Shown here: piece after piece, positions 41,283-56,774 of the stretch
Numbering within the stretch: the stretch's first letter is position 1
Layout: the number at the start of each line of letters is the position of its first letter
NCBI GenBank assembly: GCA_007844125.1
Contig: CM017556.1
Location: 26,555,148 to 26,619,147, forward strand
Direction of reading: 5' to 3'
Source: Sinonovacula constricta
Lineage: Eukaryota > Mollusca > Bivalvia > Cardiida > Solecurtidae
Length of the DNA: 64,000 nt
Position numbers and translations under genes: made by a program
The notes under the pieces: generated by a model
Told to the model about the DNA's origin: nothing
Seen by the model: the letters and a program-made list of their open reading frames with translations, nothing else
The model's database searches: none

Positions 41283-44200
41283 ACAAACAGACACACATGC
41301 ACACATACACACTTTACACATATACTCACAAACACAAATACACGCATACGCACACACATGCACACACATACACAAATACACGTATACCCGCATACACAAA
41401 TACACACATGCACACATACACACTTACACACATATATCCATACTCACATAGACACACACACATACAGCGGACTAAGCAGAATTTTCATTTGGGATTATAT
41501 TTCAGTTGAAGATTATTAAATCCAATTCGGAAAACTTTTAAACTTAACCTCCAAGAAACAATTCATATTTTAAAGTCAGGTTCTTTTACATATAGCCTTT
41601 ATCTTATATGACGGCCGGAGAGGTAATTGAGGAACAAGATGTTTAGAAATAACTACGGCAAGCTATGATGACAATTATAGTGGCATATTGTGGCATTAGA
41701 AATCCTTCCCGGAAATGAGATTCAAACCCGGTTTTGTAGGATTTAGAACGATTGTACATAAGTTTCATGAAATACACAAATGAATACAATACATTTACAC
41801 ATCGACTGATAACCAAGACTAAATTTAATGCAGTTGAAGAAGTGAATCCCAAAGGGACAAATTTTAAACGTGGTCTGAACGCCACTGTCCATAGTTTAAA
41901 GTATGGTTCTTTTATATATAGCCTTTTTCTTATATGACGGCCGGACAGGTAATTCAGGAACAAGATGTTTAGAATTAACTACGGCGAGCTACAATGACAA
42001 TTATAATGGCATATTGCGGAATTGGAAATCCATCCCGGAAATGAGATTCAGACCTGGATTTGTAGGATTTAGAACGATTGTACATAAGTTGCATAAAATA
42101 CACAGATGAATGCAATACATTTACAGGTCGATCGACTGATAACCAAGAACTAAATTTAATGCAGTTTAAGAAGTAAATCCCATAGGGACAAATTTTAAAC
42201 GTGACCTCCACGCAACTGTTCATAGTTTAAAGTCAGGTTCTTTTATATATATAGCCTTTTTCTTATATGACGGCCGGACAGGTACTTCGGGAACAAGATG
42301 TTCAGAATTAACTATATGGCAATCTATTAGGATAATTAGAAGGGCATATTGCGGGATGCGAAATCCTTCCCAGAGATGAGCTTCAAACACGGCTTTTGTA
42401 TGAGTCAGAACGATTTTACATATTTTCATGAAATTCACACAATACATATCGTTTCCTATGTATTTTAGAAATCGTCAGGTAACTGGAAACTTAATTTTAC
42501 AAATTATTCAAATAGTTTTAGTTACTTGCCTTAGCAATGTTGAAAATTCGGTATTTTATATATAGCCTTTTTCTAATATGACGCAGAGACTGTATCGACT
42601 GATAGCCCAGAAGTAAATTTAATGCAATTGAAGAAGAAGTGAGTCCAATTCCGGCAACTTTTAAACGTGACCTCCACGCCACTGTTCATAGTTTAAAGTC
42701 ATGTTCATTTATATATATAGCCTTTTTCTTATATGACGACCGAACAGGTACTTCGGGAACAAGATGTTTAGAATTAACTATTTCAAGCTATGATGACAAT
42801 TATACACACATTCACATAGACACACATACACACATATACATTCACACACATACAGACATACACACATACATACGGACATACATGTACACATACACACACA
42901 TATACACATACAAGCATACGCACGCACATACACACAAATACACACATACACGTATATCCGCATACACATTCACACTTACACACAAATACCCATACTTACA
43001 TTCACACATGCATACACATAACATACACACATACATACACATACCCACATACACACATTCAGACACATACACATATACACATACACACATACATATATAC
43101 ATATACATATACAAACATACACACACACACAAACAAACATACATACATACACGCATACATACAGACACACATGCACATACACACTTTACTCATATACTCA
43201 CATACACAAATACACGCATACGCACACACATGCACACACATACACAAATACACGTATACCCGCATACACAAATACACACATGCACACATACACACTTACA
43301 CACATATATCCATACTCACATAGACACACACATACAGCGGACTAAGCAGAATTTTCATTTGGGATTATATTTCAGTTGAAGAATTGAATCCAATTCGGAA
43401 AACTTTTAAACTTAACCTCCAAGAAACAATTCATATTTTAAAGTCAGGTTCTTTTACATATAGCAATTATCTTATATGACGGCCGGAGAGGTAATTGAGC
43501 AACAAGATGTTTAGAAATAACTACGGCAAGCTATGATGACAATTATAGTGGCATATTGTGGCATTGGAAATACTTCCCGGAAATGAGATTCAGACCTGGA
43601 TTTGTAGGATTTAGAACGATTGTACATAAGTTGCATAAAATACACAGATGAATGCAATACATTTACAGGTCGATCGACTGATAACCAAGAACTAAATTTA
43701 ATGCAGTTGAAGAAGTAAATCCCATAGGGACACATTTTAAACGTGACCTCCACGCAACTGTTCATAGTTTAAAGTCAGGTTCTTTTATATATATAGCCTT
43801 TTTCTTATATGACGGCCGGACAGGTACTTCGGGAACAAGATGTTCAGAATGAACTATATGGCAATCTATTAGGATAATTAGAAGGGCATATTGCGGGATG
43901 CGAAATCCTTCCCAGAGATGAGCTTCAAACACGGCTTTTGTATGAGTCAGAACGATTTTACATATTTTCATGAAATTCACACAATACATATCGTTTCCTA
44001 TGTATTTTAGAAATCGTCAGGTAACTGGAAACTTAATTTTACAAATTATTCAAATAGTTTTAGTTACTTGCCTTAGCAATGTTGAAAATTCGGTATTTTA
44101 TGTATAGCCTTTTCTAATATGACGCAGAGACTGTATCGACTGATAGCCCAGAAGTAAATTTAATGCAATTGAAGAAGAAGTGAATTCCGGCAACTTTTAA

Positions 44201-47200
44201 ACGTGACCTCCACGCCACTGTTCATAGTTTAAAGTCATGTTCATTTTTATATATAGCCTTTTTCTTATATGACGATCGAACAGGTACTTCGGGAACAAGA
44301 TGTTTAGAATAAACTATTTCAAGCTATGATGAAAATTATACACACATTCACATAGACACACATACACACATATACATTCACACACATACAGACATACACA
44401 CATACATACGGACATACATGTACACATGCATACACATAACATACACACATACATACACATACCCACAAACACACATTCACACACATACACATATACCCAT
44501 ACACACATACATATATACATATACATATACACACATACACACACACACAAACAAAACATACATACATACACGCATACATACAGACACACATGCACGCATA
44601 CACACTTTACACATATACCCGCATACACAAATACACACATGCACACATACACACTTACACACATATATCCATACTCACATAGACACACACATACAGCGGA
44701 CTAAGCAGAATTTTCATTTGGGATTATATTTCAGTTGACGAATTGAATCCAATTCGGAAAACTTTTAAACTTAACCTCCAAGAAACAATTCATATTTTAA
44801 AGTCAGGTTCTTTTACATATAGCCTTTATCTTATATGACGGCCGGACAGGTAATTCAGGAACAAGATGTTTAGAATTAACTACGGCAAGCTACAATGACA
44901 CTTATCATGGCATATTGCGGAATTGGAAATCCATCCCGGAAATGAGATTCAGACCTGGATTTGTAGGATTTAGAACGATTGTACATAAGTTGCATAAAAT
45001 ACACAGATGAATGCAATACATTTACAGGTCGATCGACTGATAACCAAGAACTAAATTTAATGCAGTTGAAGAAGTAAATCCCATAGGGACAAATTTTAAA
45101 CGTGACCTCCACGCAACTGTTCATAGTTTAAAGTCAGGTTCTTTTATATATATAGCCTTTTTCTTATATGACGGCCGGACAGGTACTTCGGGAACAAGAT
45201 GTTCAGAATTAACTATATGGCAATCTATTAGGATAATTAGAAGGGCATATTGCGGGATGCGAAATCCTTCCCAGAGATGAGCTTCAAACACGGCTTTTGT
45301 ATGAGTCAGAACGATTTTACATATTTTCATGAAATTCACACAATACATATCGTTTCCTATGTATTTTAGAAATCGTCAGGTAACTGGAAACTTAATTTTA
45401 CAAATTATTCAAATAGTTTTAGTTACTTGCCTTAGCAATGTTGAAAATTCGGTATTTTATATATAGCCTTTTTCTAATATGACGCAGAGACTGTATCGAC
45501 TGATAGCCCAGAAGTAAATTTAATGCAATTGAAGAAGAAGTGAGTCCAATTCCGGCAACTTTTAAACGTGACCTCCACGCCACTGTTCATGGTTTAAAGT
45601 CATGTTCATTTATATATATAGCCTTTTTCTTATATGACGACCGAACAGGTACTTCGGGAACAAGATGTTTAGAATTAACTATTTCAAGCTATGATGACAA
45701 TTATACACACATTCACATAGACACACATACACACATATACATTCACACACATACAGACATACACACATACATACGGACATACATGTACACATACACACAC
45801 ATATACACATACAAGCATACGCACGCACATACACACAAATACACACATACACGTATATCCGCATACACATTCACACTTACACACAAATACCCATACTTAC
45901 ATTCACACATGCATACACATAACATACACACATACATACACATACCCACATACACACATTCAGACACATACACATATACACATACACACATACATATATA
46001 CATATACATATACAAACATACACACACACACAAACAAACATACATACATACACGCATACATACAGACACACATGCACATACACACTTTACACATATACTC
46101 ACATACACAAATACACGCATACGCACACACATGCACACACATACACAAATACACGTATACCCGCATACACAAATACACACATGCACACATACACACTTAC
46201 ACACATATATCCATACTCACATAGACACACACATACAGCGGACTAAGCAGAATTTTCATTTGGGATTATATTTCAGTTGAAGAATTGAATCCAATTCGGA
46301 AAACTTTTAAACTTAACCTCCAAGAAACAATTCATATTTTAAAGTCAGGTTCTTTTACATATAGCCTTTATCTTATATGACGGCCGGACAGGTAAATGAG
46401 GAGCAAGATGTTTAGAATTAACTACGGCAAGCTACAATGAAAATTATAGTGGCATATTGTGGCATTGGAAATCCTTCCCGGAAATGAGATTCAAACCCGG
46501 TTTTGTAGGATTAAGAACGATTGTACATAAGTTTCATGAAATACACAGATGAATACAATACATTTATACATCGACTGATAACCAAGAACTAAATTTAATG
46601 CAGTTGAAGAAGTGAATCCCATAGGGACAAATTTTAAACGTGGTCTAAACGCCACTGTCCATAGTTTAAAGTATGGTTCTTTTATATTTAGCCTTTTTCT
46701 TATATGACGGCCGGACAGGTACTTCGGGAACAAGATGTTTAGAATTAACTATTTCAAGCTATGATGACAATTATACACACATTCACATAGACACACATAC
46801 ACACATATACATTCACACACATACAGACATACACACATACATACGGACATACATGTACACATACACACACATATACACATACAAGCATACGCACGCACAT
46901 ACACACAAATACACACATACACGTATATCCGCATACACATTCACACTTACACACAAATACCCATACTTACATTCACACATGCATACACATAACATACACA
47001 CATACATACACATACCCACATACACACATTCAGACACATACACATATACACATACACACATACATATATACATATACATATACAAACATACACACACACA
47101 CAAACAAACATACATACATACACGCATACATACAGACACACATGCACATACACACTTTACACATATACTCACATACACAAATACACGCATACGCACACAC

Positions 47201-50200
47201 ATGCACACACATACACAAATACACGTATACCCGCATACACAAATACACACATGCACACATACACACTTACACACATATATCCATACTCACATAGACACAC
47301 ACATACAGCGGACTAAGCAGAATTTTCATTTGGGATTATATTTCAGTTGAAGAATTGAATCCAATTCGGAAAACTTTTAAACTTAACCTCCAAGAAACAA
47401 TTCATATTTTAAAGTCAGGTTCTTTTACATATAGCCTTTATCTTATATGACGGCCGGACAGGTAAATGAGGAGCAAGATGTTTAGAATTAACTACGGCAA
47501 GCTACAATGAAAATTATAGTGGCATATTGTGGCATTGGAAATCCTTCCCGGAAATGAGATTCAAACCCGGTTTTGTAGGATTAAGAACGATTGTACATAA
47601 GTTTCATGAAATACACAGATGAATACAATACATTTATACATCGACTGATAACCAAGAACTAAATTTAATGCAGTTGAAGAAGTGAATCCCATAGGGACAA
47701 ATTTTAAACGTGGTCTAAACGCCACTGTCCATAGTTTAAAGTATGGTTCTTTTATATTTAGCCTTTTTCTTATATGACGGCCGGACAGGTACTTCGGGAA
47801 CAAGATGTTTAGAATTAACTATTTCAAGCTATGATGACAATTATACACACATTCACATAGACACATATACACACATATACATTCACACACATACAGACAT
47901 ACACACATACATACGGACATACATGTACACATACACACACATACAAGCATACGCACGCACATACACACAAATACACACATACACGTATATCCGCATACAC
48001 ATTCACACTTACACACAAATACCCATACTTACATTCACACATGCATACACATGACATACACACATACATACACATACCCACATACACACATTCAGACACA
48101 TACACATATACACATACACACATACATATATACATATACATATACAAACATACACACACACACAAACAAACATACATACATACACGCATACATACAGACA
48201 CACATGCACATACACACTTTACACATATACTCACATACACAAATACACGCATACGCACACACATGCACACACATACACAAATACACGTATACCCGCATAC
48301 ACAAATACACACATGCACACATACACACTTACACACATATATCCATACTCACATAGACACACACATACAGCGGACTAAGCAGAATTTTCATTTGGGATTA
48401 TATTTCAGTTGAAGAATTGAATCCAATTCGGAAAACTTTTAAACTTAACCTCCAAGAAACAATTCATATTTTAAAGTCAGGTTCTTTTACATATAGCAAT
48501 TATCTTATATGACGGCCGGAGAGGTAATTGAGCAACAAGATGTTTAGAAATAACTACGGCAAGCTATGATGACAATTATAGTGGCATATTGTGGCATTGG
48601 AAATACTTCCCGGAAATGAGATTCAGACCTGGATTTGTAGGATTTAGAACGATTGTACATAAGTTGCATAAAATACACAGATGAATGCAATACATTTACA
48701 GGTCGATCGACTGATAACCAAGAACTAAATTTAATGCAGTTGAAGAAGTAAATCCCATAGGGACAAATTTTAAACGTGACCTCCACGCAACTGTTCATAG
48801 TTTAAAGTCAGGTTCTTTTATATATATAGCCTTTTTCTTATATGACGGCCGGACAGGTACTTCGGGAACAAGATGTTCAGAATGAACTATATGGCAATCT
48901 ATTAGGATAATTAGAAGGGCATATCGCGGGATGCGAAATCCTTCCCAGAGATGAGCTTCAAACACGGCTTTTGTATGAGTCAGAACGATTTTACATATTT
49001 TCATGAAATTCACACAATACATATCGTTTCCTATGTATTTTAGAAATCGTCAGGTAACTGGAAACTTAATTTTACAAATTATTCAAATAGTTTTAGTTAC
49101 TTGCCTTAGCAATGTTGAAAATTCGGTATTTTATGTATAGGCTTTTCTAATATGACGCAGAGACTGTATCGACTGATAGCCCAGAAGTAAATTTAATGCA
49201 ATTGAAGAAGAAGTGAATTCCGGCAACTTTTAAACGTGACCTCCACGCCACTGTTCATAGTTTAAAGTCATGTTCATTTTTATATATAGCCTTTTTCTTA
49301 TATGACGATCGAACAGGTACTTCGGGAACAAGATGTTTAGAATAAACTATTTCAAGCTATGATGAAAATTATACACACATTCACATAGACACACATGCAC
49401 ACATATACATTCACACACATACAGACATACACACATACATACGGACATACATGTACACATGCATACACATAACATACACACATACATACACATACCCACA
49501 AACACACATTCACACACATACACATATACCCATACACATACATATATACATATACATATACACACATACACACACACACAAACAAAACATACATACATAC
49601 ACGCATACATACAGACACACATGCACGCATACACACTTTACACATATACCCGCATACACAAATACACACATGCACACATACACACTTACACACATATATC
49701 CATACTCACATAGACACACACATACAGCGGACTAAGCAGAATTTTCATTTGGGATTATATTTCAGTTGACGAATTGAATCCAATTCGGAAAACTTTTAAA
49801 CTTAACCTCCAAGAAACAATTCATATTTTAAAGTCAGGTTCTTTTACATATAGCCTTTTTCTTATATGACGGCCGGACAGGTAATTCAGGAACAAGATGT
49901 TTAGAATTAACTACGGCAAGCTACAATGACACTTATCATGGCATATTGCGGAATTGGAAATCCATCCCGGAAATGAGATTCACCTTTTCTTATTTACCTA
50001 TTTAAACCCGGATTTGTAGGATTTAGAACGATTGTACATAAGTTACATAAAATACACAGATGAATGCAATACATTTACAGGCAGGTCGATCGACTGATAA
50101 CCAAGAACTAAATTTAATGCAGTTGAAGAAGTAAATCCCATAGGGACAAATTTTAAACGTGACCTCCAAGAAACAATTCATATTTCAAAGTCAGGTTGTT

Positions 50201-51047
50201 TTATATATAGCCTTTTTCTTATATGACGGCCGGACAGGTACTTCGGGAACAAGATGTTCAAAATTAACTATATGGCAATCTTTTAGGATAATTAGAAGGT
50301 TATATTGCGGGATGCGAAATCCTTCCAAGAGATGATCTTCAAACACGGCTTTTGTACGAGTCAGAACGATTTTACATATTTTCATGAAATTCACACAATA
50401 CATATCGTCTCCTGTATATATTACAAATCGTCAGGTAACTAAAAACTTAATTTTACAAATTATTCAAATAGTTTTAGGACATGTTGAAAATTCGGTATTT
50501 TATATATAGCCTTTTTCTAATATGACGCAAACACTGTATCGACTGATAGCCCAGAAGTAAATTTAATGCAATTGAAGAAGAAGTGAGTCCAATTCCGGCA
50601 ACTTTTAAACGTGACCTCCACGCCACTGTTCATAGTTTAAAGTCATGTTATATATATAGCCTTTTTCTTATATGACGACCGAACAGTTACTTCGGGAACA
50701 AGATGTTTAGAATTAACTATTTCAAGCTAAGATGACAATTATACACACATTCACATAGACACACATACACACATATACATATCACACATATACAGACATA
50801 AATACACACACACACATACCAACATACACTCACATACGCACACACATACGCACATACGCACATACGCACATACACACATATATACACATACACACATGGA
50901 CACACAAACATACATACTCACATAGACACATTCACAAACATACACACATACTCACATACACACATACACACATTCACACACATACACATATACACATACA
51001 CACATACATATATACATATACATATACACACATACACACACACACAA
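41283..51047. repeat. Satellite superunit 2 (9.8 kb)
   Basis: The same marker order with extra modules: three consecutive modules of about 1.07 kb type occur around 45679-48400. Confidence 0.75.
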
Positions 51048-54000
51048 ACAAACAGACACACATGCACACATACACACTTTACACATATACTCACATACAC
51101 AAATACACGCATACGCACACACATGCACACACATACACAAATACACGTATACCCGCATACACAAATACACACATGCACACATACACACTTACACACATAT
51201 ATCCATACTCACATAGACACACACACATACAGCGGACTAAGCAGAATTTTCATTTGGGATTATATTTCAGTTGAAGATTATTAAATCCAATTCGGAAAAC
51301 TTTTAAACTTAACCTCCAAGAAACAATTCATATTTTAAAGTCAGGTTCTTTTACATATAGCCTTTATCTTATATGACGGCCGGAGAGGTAATTGAGGAAC
51401 AAGATGTTTAGAAATAACTACGGCAAGCTATGATGACAATTATAGTGGCATATTGTGGCATTGGAAATCCTTCCCGGAAATGAGATTCAAACCCGGTTTT
51501 GTAGGATTTAGAACGATTGTACATAAGTTTCATGAAATACACAAATGAATACAATACATTTACACATCGACTGATAACCAAGACTAAATTTAATGCAGTT
51601 GAAGAAGTGAATCCCAAAGGGACAAATTTTAAACGTGGTCTGAACGCCACTGTCCATAGTTTAAAGTATGGTTCTTTTATATATAGCCTTTTTCTTATAT
51701 GACGGCCGGACAGGTAATTCAGGAACAAGATGTTTAGAATTAACTACGGCGAGCTACAATGACAATTATAATGGCATATTGCGGAATTGGAAATCCATCC
51801 CGGAAATGAGATTCAGACCTGGATTTGTAGGATTTAGAACGATTGTACATAAGTTGCATAAAATACACAGATGAATGCAATACATTTACAGGTCGATCGA
51901 CTGATAACCAAGAACTAAATTTAATGCAGTTTAAGAAGTATATCCCATAGGGACAAATTTTAAACGTGACCTCCACGCAACTGTTCATAGTTTAAAGTCA
52001 GGTTCTTTTATATATATAGCCTTTTTCTTATATGACGGCCGGACAGGTACTTCGGGAACAAGATGTTCAGAATTAACTATATGGCAATCTATTAGGATAA
52101 TTAGAAGGGCATATTGCGGGATGCGAAATCCTTCCCAGAGATGAGCTTCAAACACGGCTTTTGTATGAGTCAGAACGATTTTACATATTTTCATGAAATT
52201 CACACAATACATATCGTTTCCTATGTATTTTAGAAATCGTCAGGTAACTGGAAACTTAATTTTACAAATTATTCAAATAGTTTTAGTTACTTGCCTTAGC
52301 AATGTTGAAAATTCGGTATTTTATATATAGCCTTTTTCTAATATGACGCAAAGACTGTATCGACTGATAGCCCAGAAGTAAATTCAATGCAATTGAAGAA
52401 GAAGTGAGTCCAATTCCGGCAACTTTTAAACGTGACCTCCACGCCACTGTTCATAGTTTAAAGTCATGTTCATTTATATATATAGCCTTTTTCTTATATG
52501 ACGACCGAACAGGTACTTCGGGAACAAGATGTTTAGAATTAACTATTTCAAGCTATGATGACAATTATACACACATTCACATAGACACACATACACACAT
52601 ATACATTCACACACATACGGACATACATGTACACATACACACACATATACACACATACAAGCATACGCACGCACATACACACAAATACACACATACACGT
52701 ATATCCGCATACACATTCACACTTACACACAAATACCCATACTTACATTCACACATGCATACACATAACATACACACATACATACACATACCCACATACA
52801 CACATTCAGACACATATACACATACACACATACATATATACATATACATATACAAACATACACACACACACAAACAATCATACATACATACACGCATACA
52901 TACAGACACACATGCACACATACGCACACACATGCACACACATACACAAATACACGTATACCCGCATACACAAATACACACATGCACACATACACACTTA
53001 CACACATATATCCATACTCACATAGACACACACATACAGCGGACTAAGCAGAATTTTCATTTGGGATTATATTTCAGTTGAAGAATTGAATCCAATTCGG
53101 AAAACTTTTAAACTTAACCTCCAAGAAACAATTCATATTTTAAAGTCAGGTTCTTTTACATATAGCCTTTATCTTATATGACGGCCGGACAGGTAAATGA
53201 GGAGCAAGATGTTTAGAATTAACTACGGCAAGCTACAATGAAAATTATAGTGGCATATTGTGGCATTGGAAATCCTTCCCGGAAATGAGATTCAAACCCG
53301 GTTTTGTAGGATTAAGAACGATTGTACATAAGTTTCATGAAATACACAGATGAATACAATACATTTATACATCGACTGATAACCAAGAACTAAATTTAAT
53401 GCAGTTGAAGAAGTGAATCCCATAGGGACAAATTTTAAACGTGGTCTAAACGCCACTGTCCATAGTTTAAAGTATGGTTCTTTTATATTTAGCCTTTTTC
53501 TTATATGACGGCCGGACAGGTACTTCGGGAACAAGATGTTTAGAATTAACTATTTCAAGCTATGATGACAATTATACACACATTCACATAGACACACATA
53601 CACACATATACATTCACACACATACAGACATACACACATACATACGGACATACATGTACACATACACACACATACAAGCATACGCACGCACATACACACA
53701 AATACACACATACACGTATATCCGCATACACATTCACACTTACACACAAATACCCATACTTACATTCACACATGCATACACATAACATACACACATACAT
53801 ACACATACCCACATACACACATTCAGACACATATACACATACACACATACATATATACATATACATATACAAACATACACACACACACAAACAAACATAC
53901 ATACATACACGCATACATACAGACACACATGCACATACACACTTTACACATATACTCACATACACAAATACACGCATACGCACACACATGCACACACATA

Positions 54001-56774
54001 CACAAATACACGTATACCCGCATACACAAATACACACATGCACACATACACACTTACACACATATATCCATACTCACATAGACACACACATACAGCGGAC
54101 TAAGCAGAATTTTCATTTGGGATTATATTTCAGTTGAAGAATTGAATCCAATTCGGAAAACTTTTAAACTTAACCTCCAAGAAACAATTCATATTTTAAA
54201 GTCAGGTTCTTTTACATATAGCAATTATCTTATATGACGGCCGGAGAGGTAATTGAGCAACAAGATGTTTAGAAATAACTACGGCAAGCTATGATGACAA
54301 TTATAGTGGCATATTGTGGCATTGGAAATACTTCCCGGAAATGAGATTCAGACCTGGATTTGTAGGATTTAGAACGATTGTACATAAGTTGCATAAAATA
54401 CACAGATGAAGGCAATACATTTACAGGTCGATCGACTGATAACCAAGAACTAAATTTAATGCAGTTGAAGAAGTAAATCCCATAGGGACAAATTTTAAAC
54501 GTGACCTCCACGCAACTGTTCATAGTTTAAAGTCAGGTTCTTTTATATATATAGCCTTTTTCTTATATGACGGCCGGACAGGTACTTCGGGAACAAGATG
54601 TTCAGAATTAACTATATGGCAATCTATTAGGATAATTAGAAGGGCATATCGCGGGATGCGAAATCCTTCCCAGAGATGAGCTTCAAACACGGCTTTTGTA
54701 TGAGTCAGAACGATTTTACATATTTTCATGAAATTCACACAATACATATCGTTTCCTATGTATTTTAGAAATCGTCAGGTAACTGGAAACTTAATTTTAC
54801 AAATTATTCAAATAGTTTTAGTTACTTGCCTTAGCAATGTTGAAAATTCGGTATTTTATGTATAGCCTTTTCTAATATGACGCAGAGACTGTATCGACTG
54901 ATAGCCCAGAAGTAAATTTAATGCAATTGAAGAAGAAGTGAATTCCGGCAACTTTTAAACGTGACCTCCACGCCACTGTTCATAGTTTAAAGTCATGTTC
55001 ATTTTTATATATAGCCTTTTTCTTATATGACGATCGAACAGGTACTTCGGGAACAAGATGTTTAGAATAAACTATTTCAAGCTATGATGAAAATTATACA
55101 CACATTCACATAGACACACATGCACACATATACATTCACACACATACAGACATACACACATACATACGGACATACATGTACACATGCATACACATAACAT
55201 ACACACATACATACACATACCCACAAACACACATTCACACACATACACATATACCCATACACACATACATATATACATATACATATACACACATACACAC
55301 ACACACAAACAAAACATACATACATACACGCATACATACAGACACACATGCACGCATACACACTTTACACATATACCCGCATACACAAATACACACATGC
55401 ACACATACACACTTACACACATATATCCATACTCACATAGACACACACATACAGCGGACTAAGCAGAATTTTCATTTGGGATTATATTTCAGTTGACGAA
55501 TTGAATCCAATTCGGAAAACTTTTAAACTTAACCTCCAAGAAACAATTCATATTTTAAAGTCAGGTTCTTTTACATATAGCCTTTTTCTTATATGACGGC
55601 CGGACAGGTAATTCAGGAACAAGATGTTTAGAATTAACTACGGCAAGCTACAATGACACTTATCATGGCATATTGCGGAATTGGAAATCCATCCCGGAAA
55701 TGAGATTCACCTTTTCTTATTTACCTATTTAAACCCGGATTTGTAGGATTTAGAACGATTGTACATAAGTTACATAAAATACACAGATGAATGCAATACA
55801 TTTACAGGCAGGTCGATCGACTGATAACCAAGAACTAAATTTAATGCAGTTGAAGAAGTAAATCCCATAGGGACAAATTTTAAACGTGACCTCCAAGAAA
55901 CAATTCATATTTCAAAGTCAGGTTGTTTTATATATAGCCTTTTTCTTATATGACGGCCGGACAGGTACTTCGGGAACAAGATGTTCAAAATTAACTATAT
56001 GGCAATCTTTTAGGATAATTAGAAGGTTATATTGCGGGATGCGAAATCCTTCCAAGAGATGATCTTCAAACACGGCTTTTGTACGAGTCAGAACGATTTT
56101 ACATATTTTCATGAAATTCACACAATACATATCGTCTCCTGTATATATTACAAATCGTCAGGTAACTAAAAACTTAATTTTACAAATTATTCAAATAGTT
56201 TTAGGACATGTTGAAAATTCGGTATTTTATATATAGCCTTTTTCTAATATGACGCAAACACTGTATCGACTGATAGCCCAGAAGTAAATTTAATGCAATT
56301 GAAGAAGAAGTGAGTCCAATTCCGGCAACTTTTAAACGTGACCTCCACGCCACTGTTCATAGTTTAAAGTCATGTTATATATATAGCCTTTTTCTTATAT
56401 GACGACCGAACAGTTACTTCGGGAACAAGATGTTTAGAATTAACTATTTCAAGCTAAGATGACAATTATACACACATTCACATAGACACACATACACACA
56501 TATACATATCACACATATACAGACATAAATACACACACACACATACCAACATACACTCACATACGCACACACATACGCACATACGCACATACGCACATAC
56601 ACACATATATACACATACACACATGGACACACAAACATACATACTCACATAGACACATTCACAAACATACACACATACTCACATACACACATACACACAT
56701 TCACACACATACACATATACACATACACACATACATATATACATATACATATACACACATACACACACACACAA
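51048..56774. repeat. Satellite superunit 3 (5.7 kb)
   Basis: Closely matches superunit 1 in module order, with a shortened CA block at 52564-53035. Confidence 0.75.
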
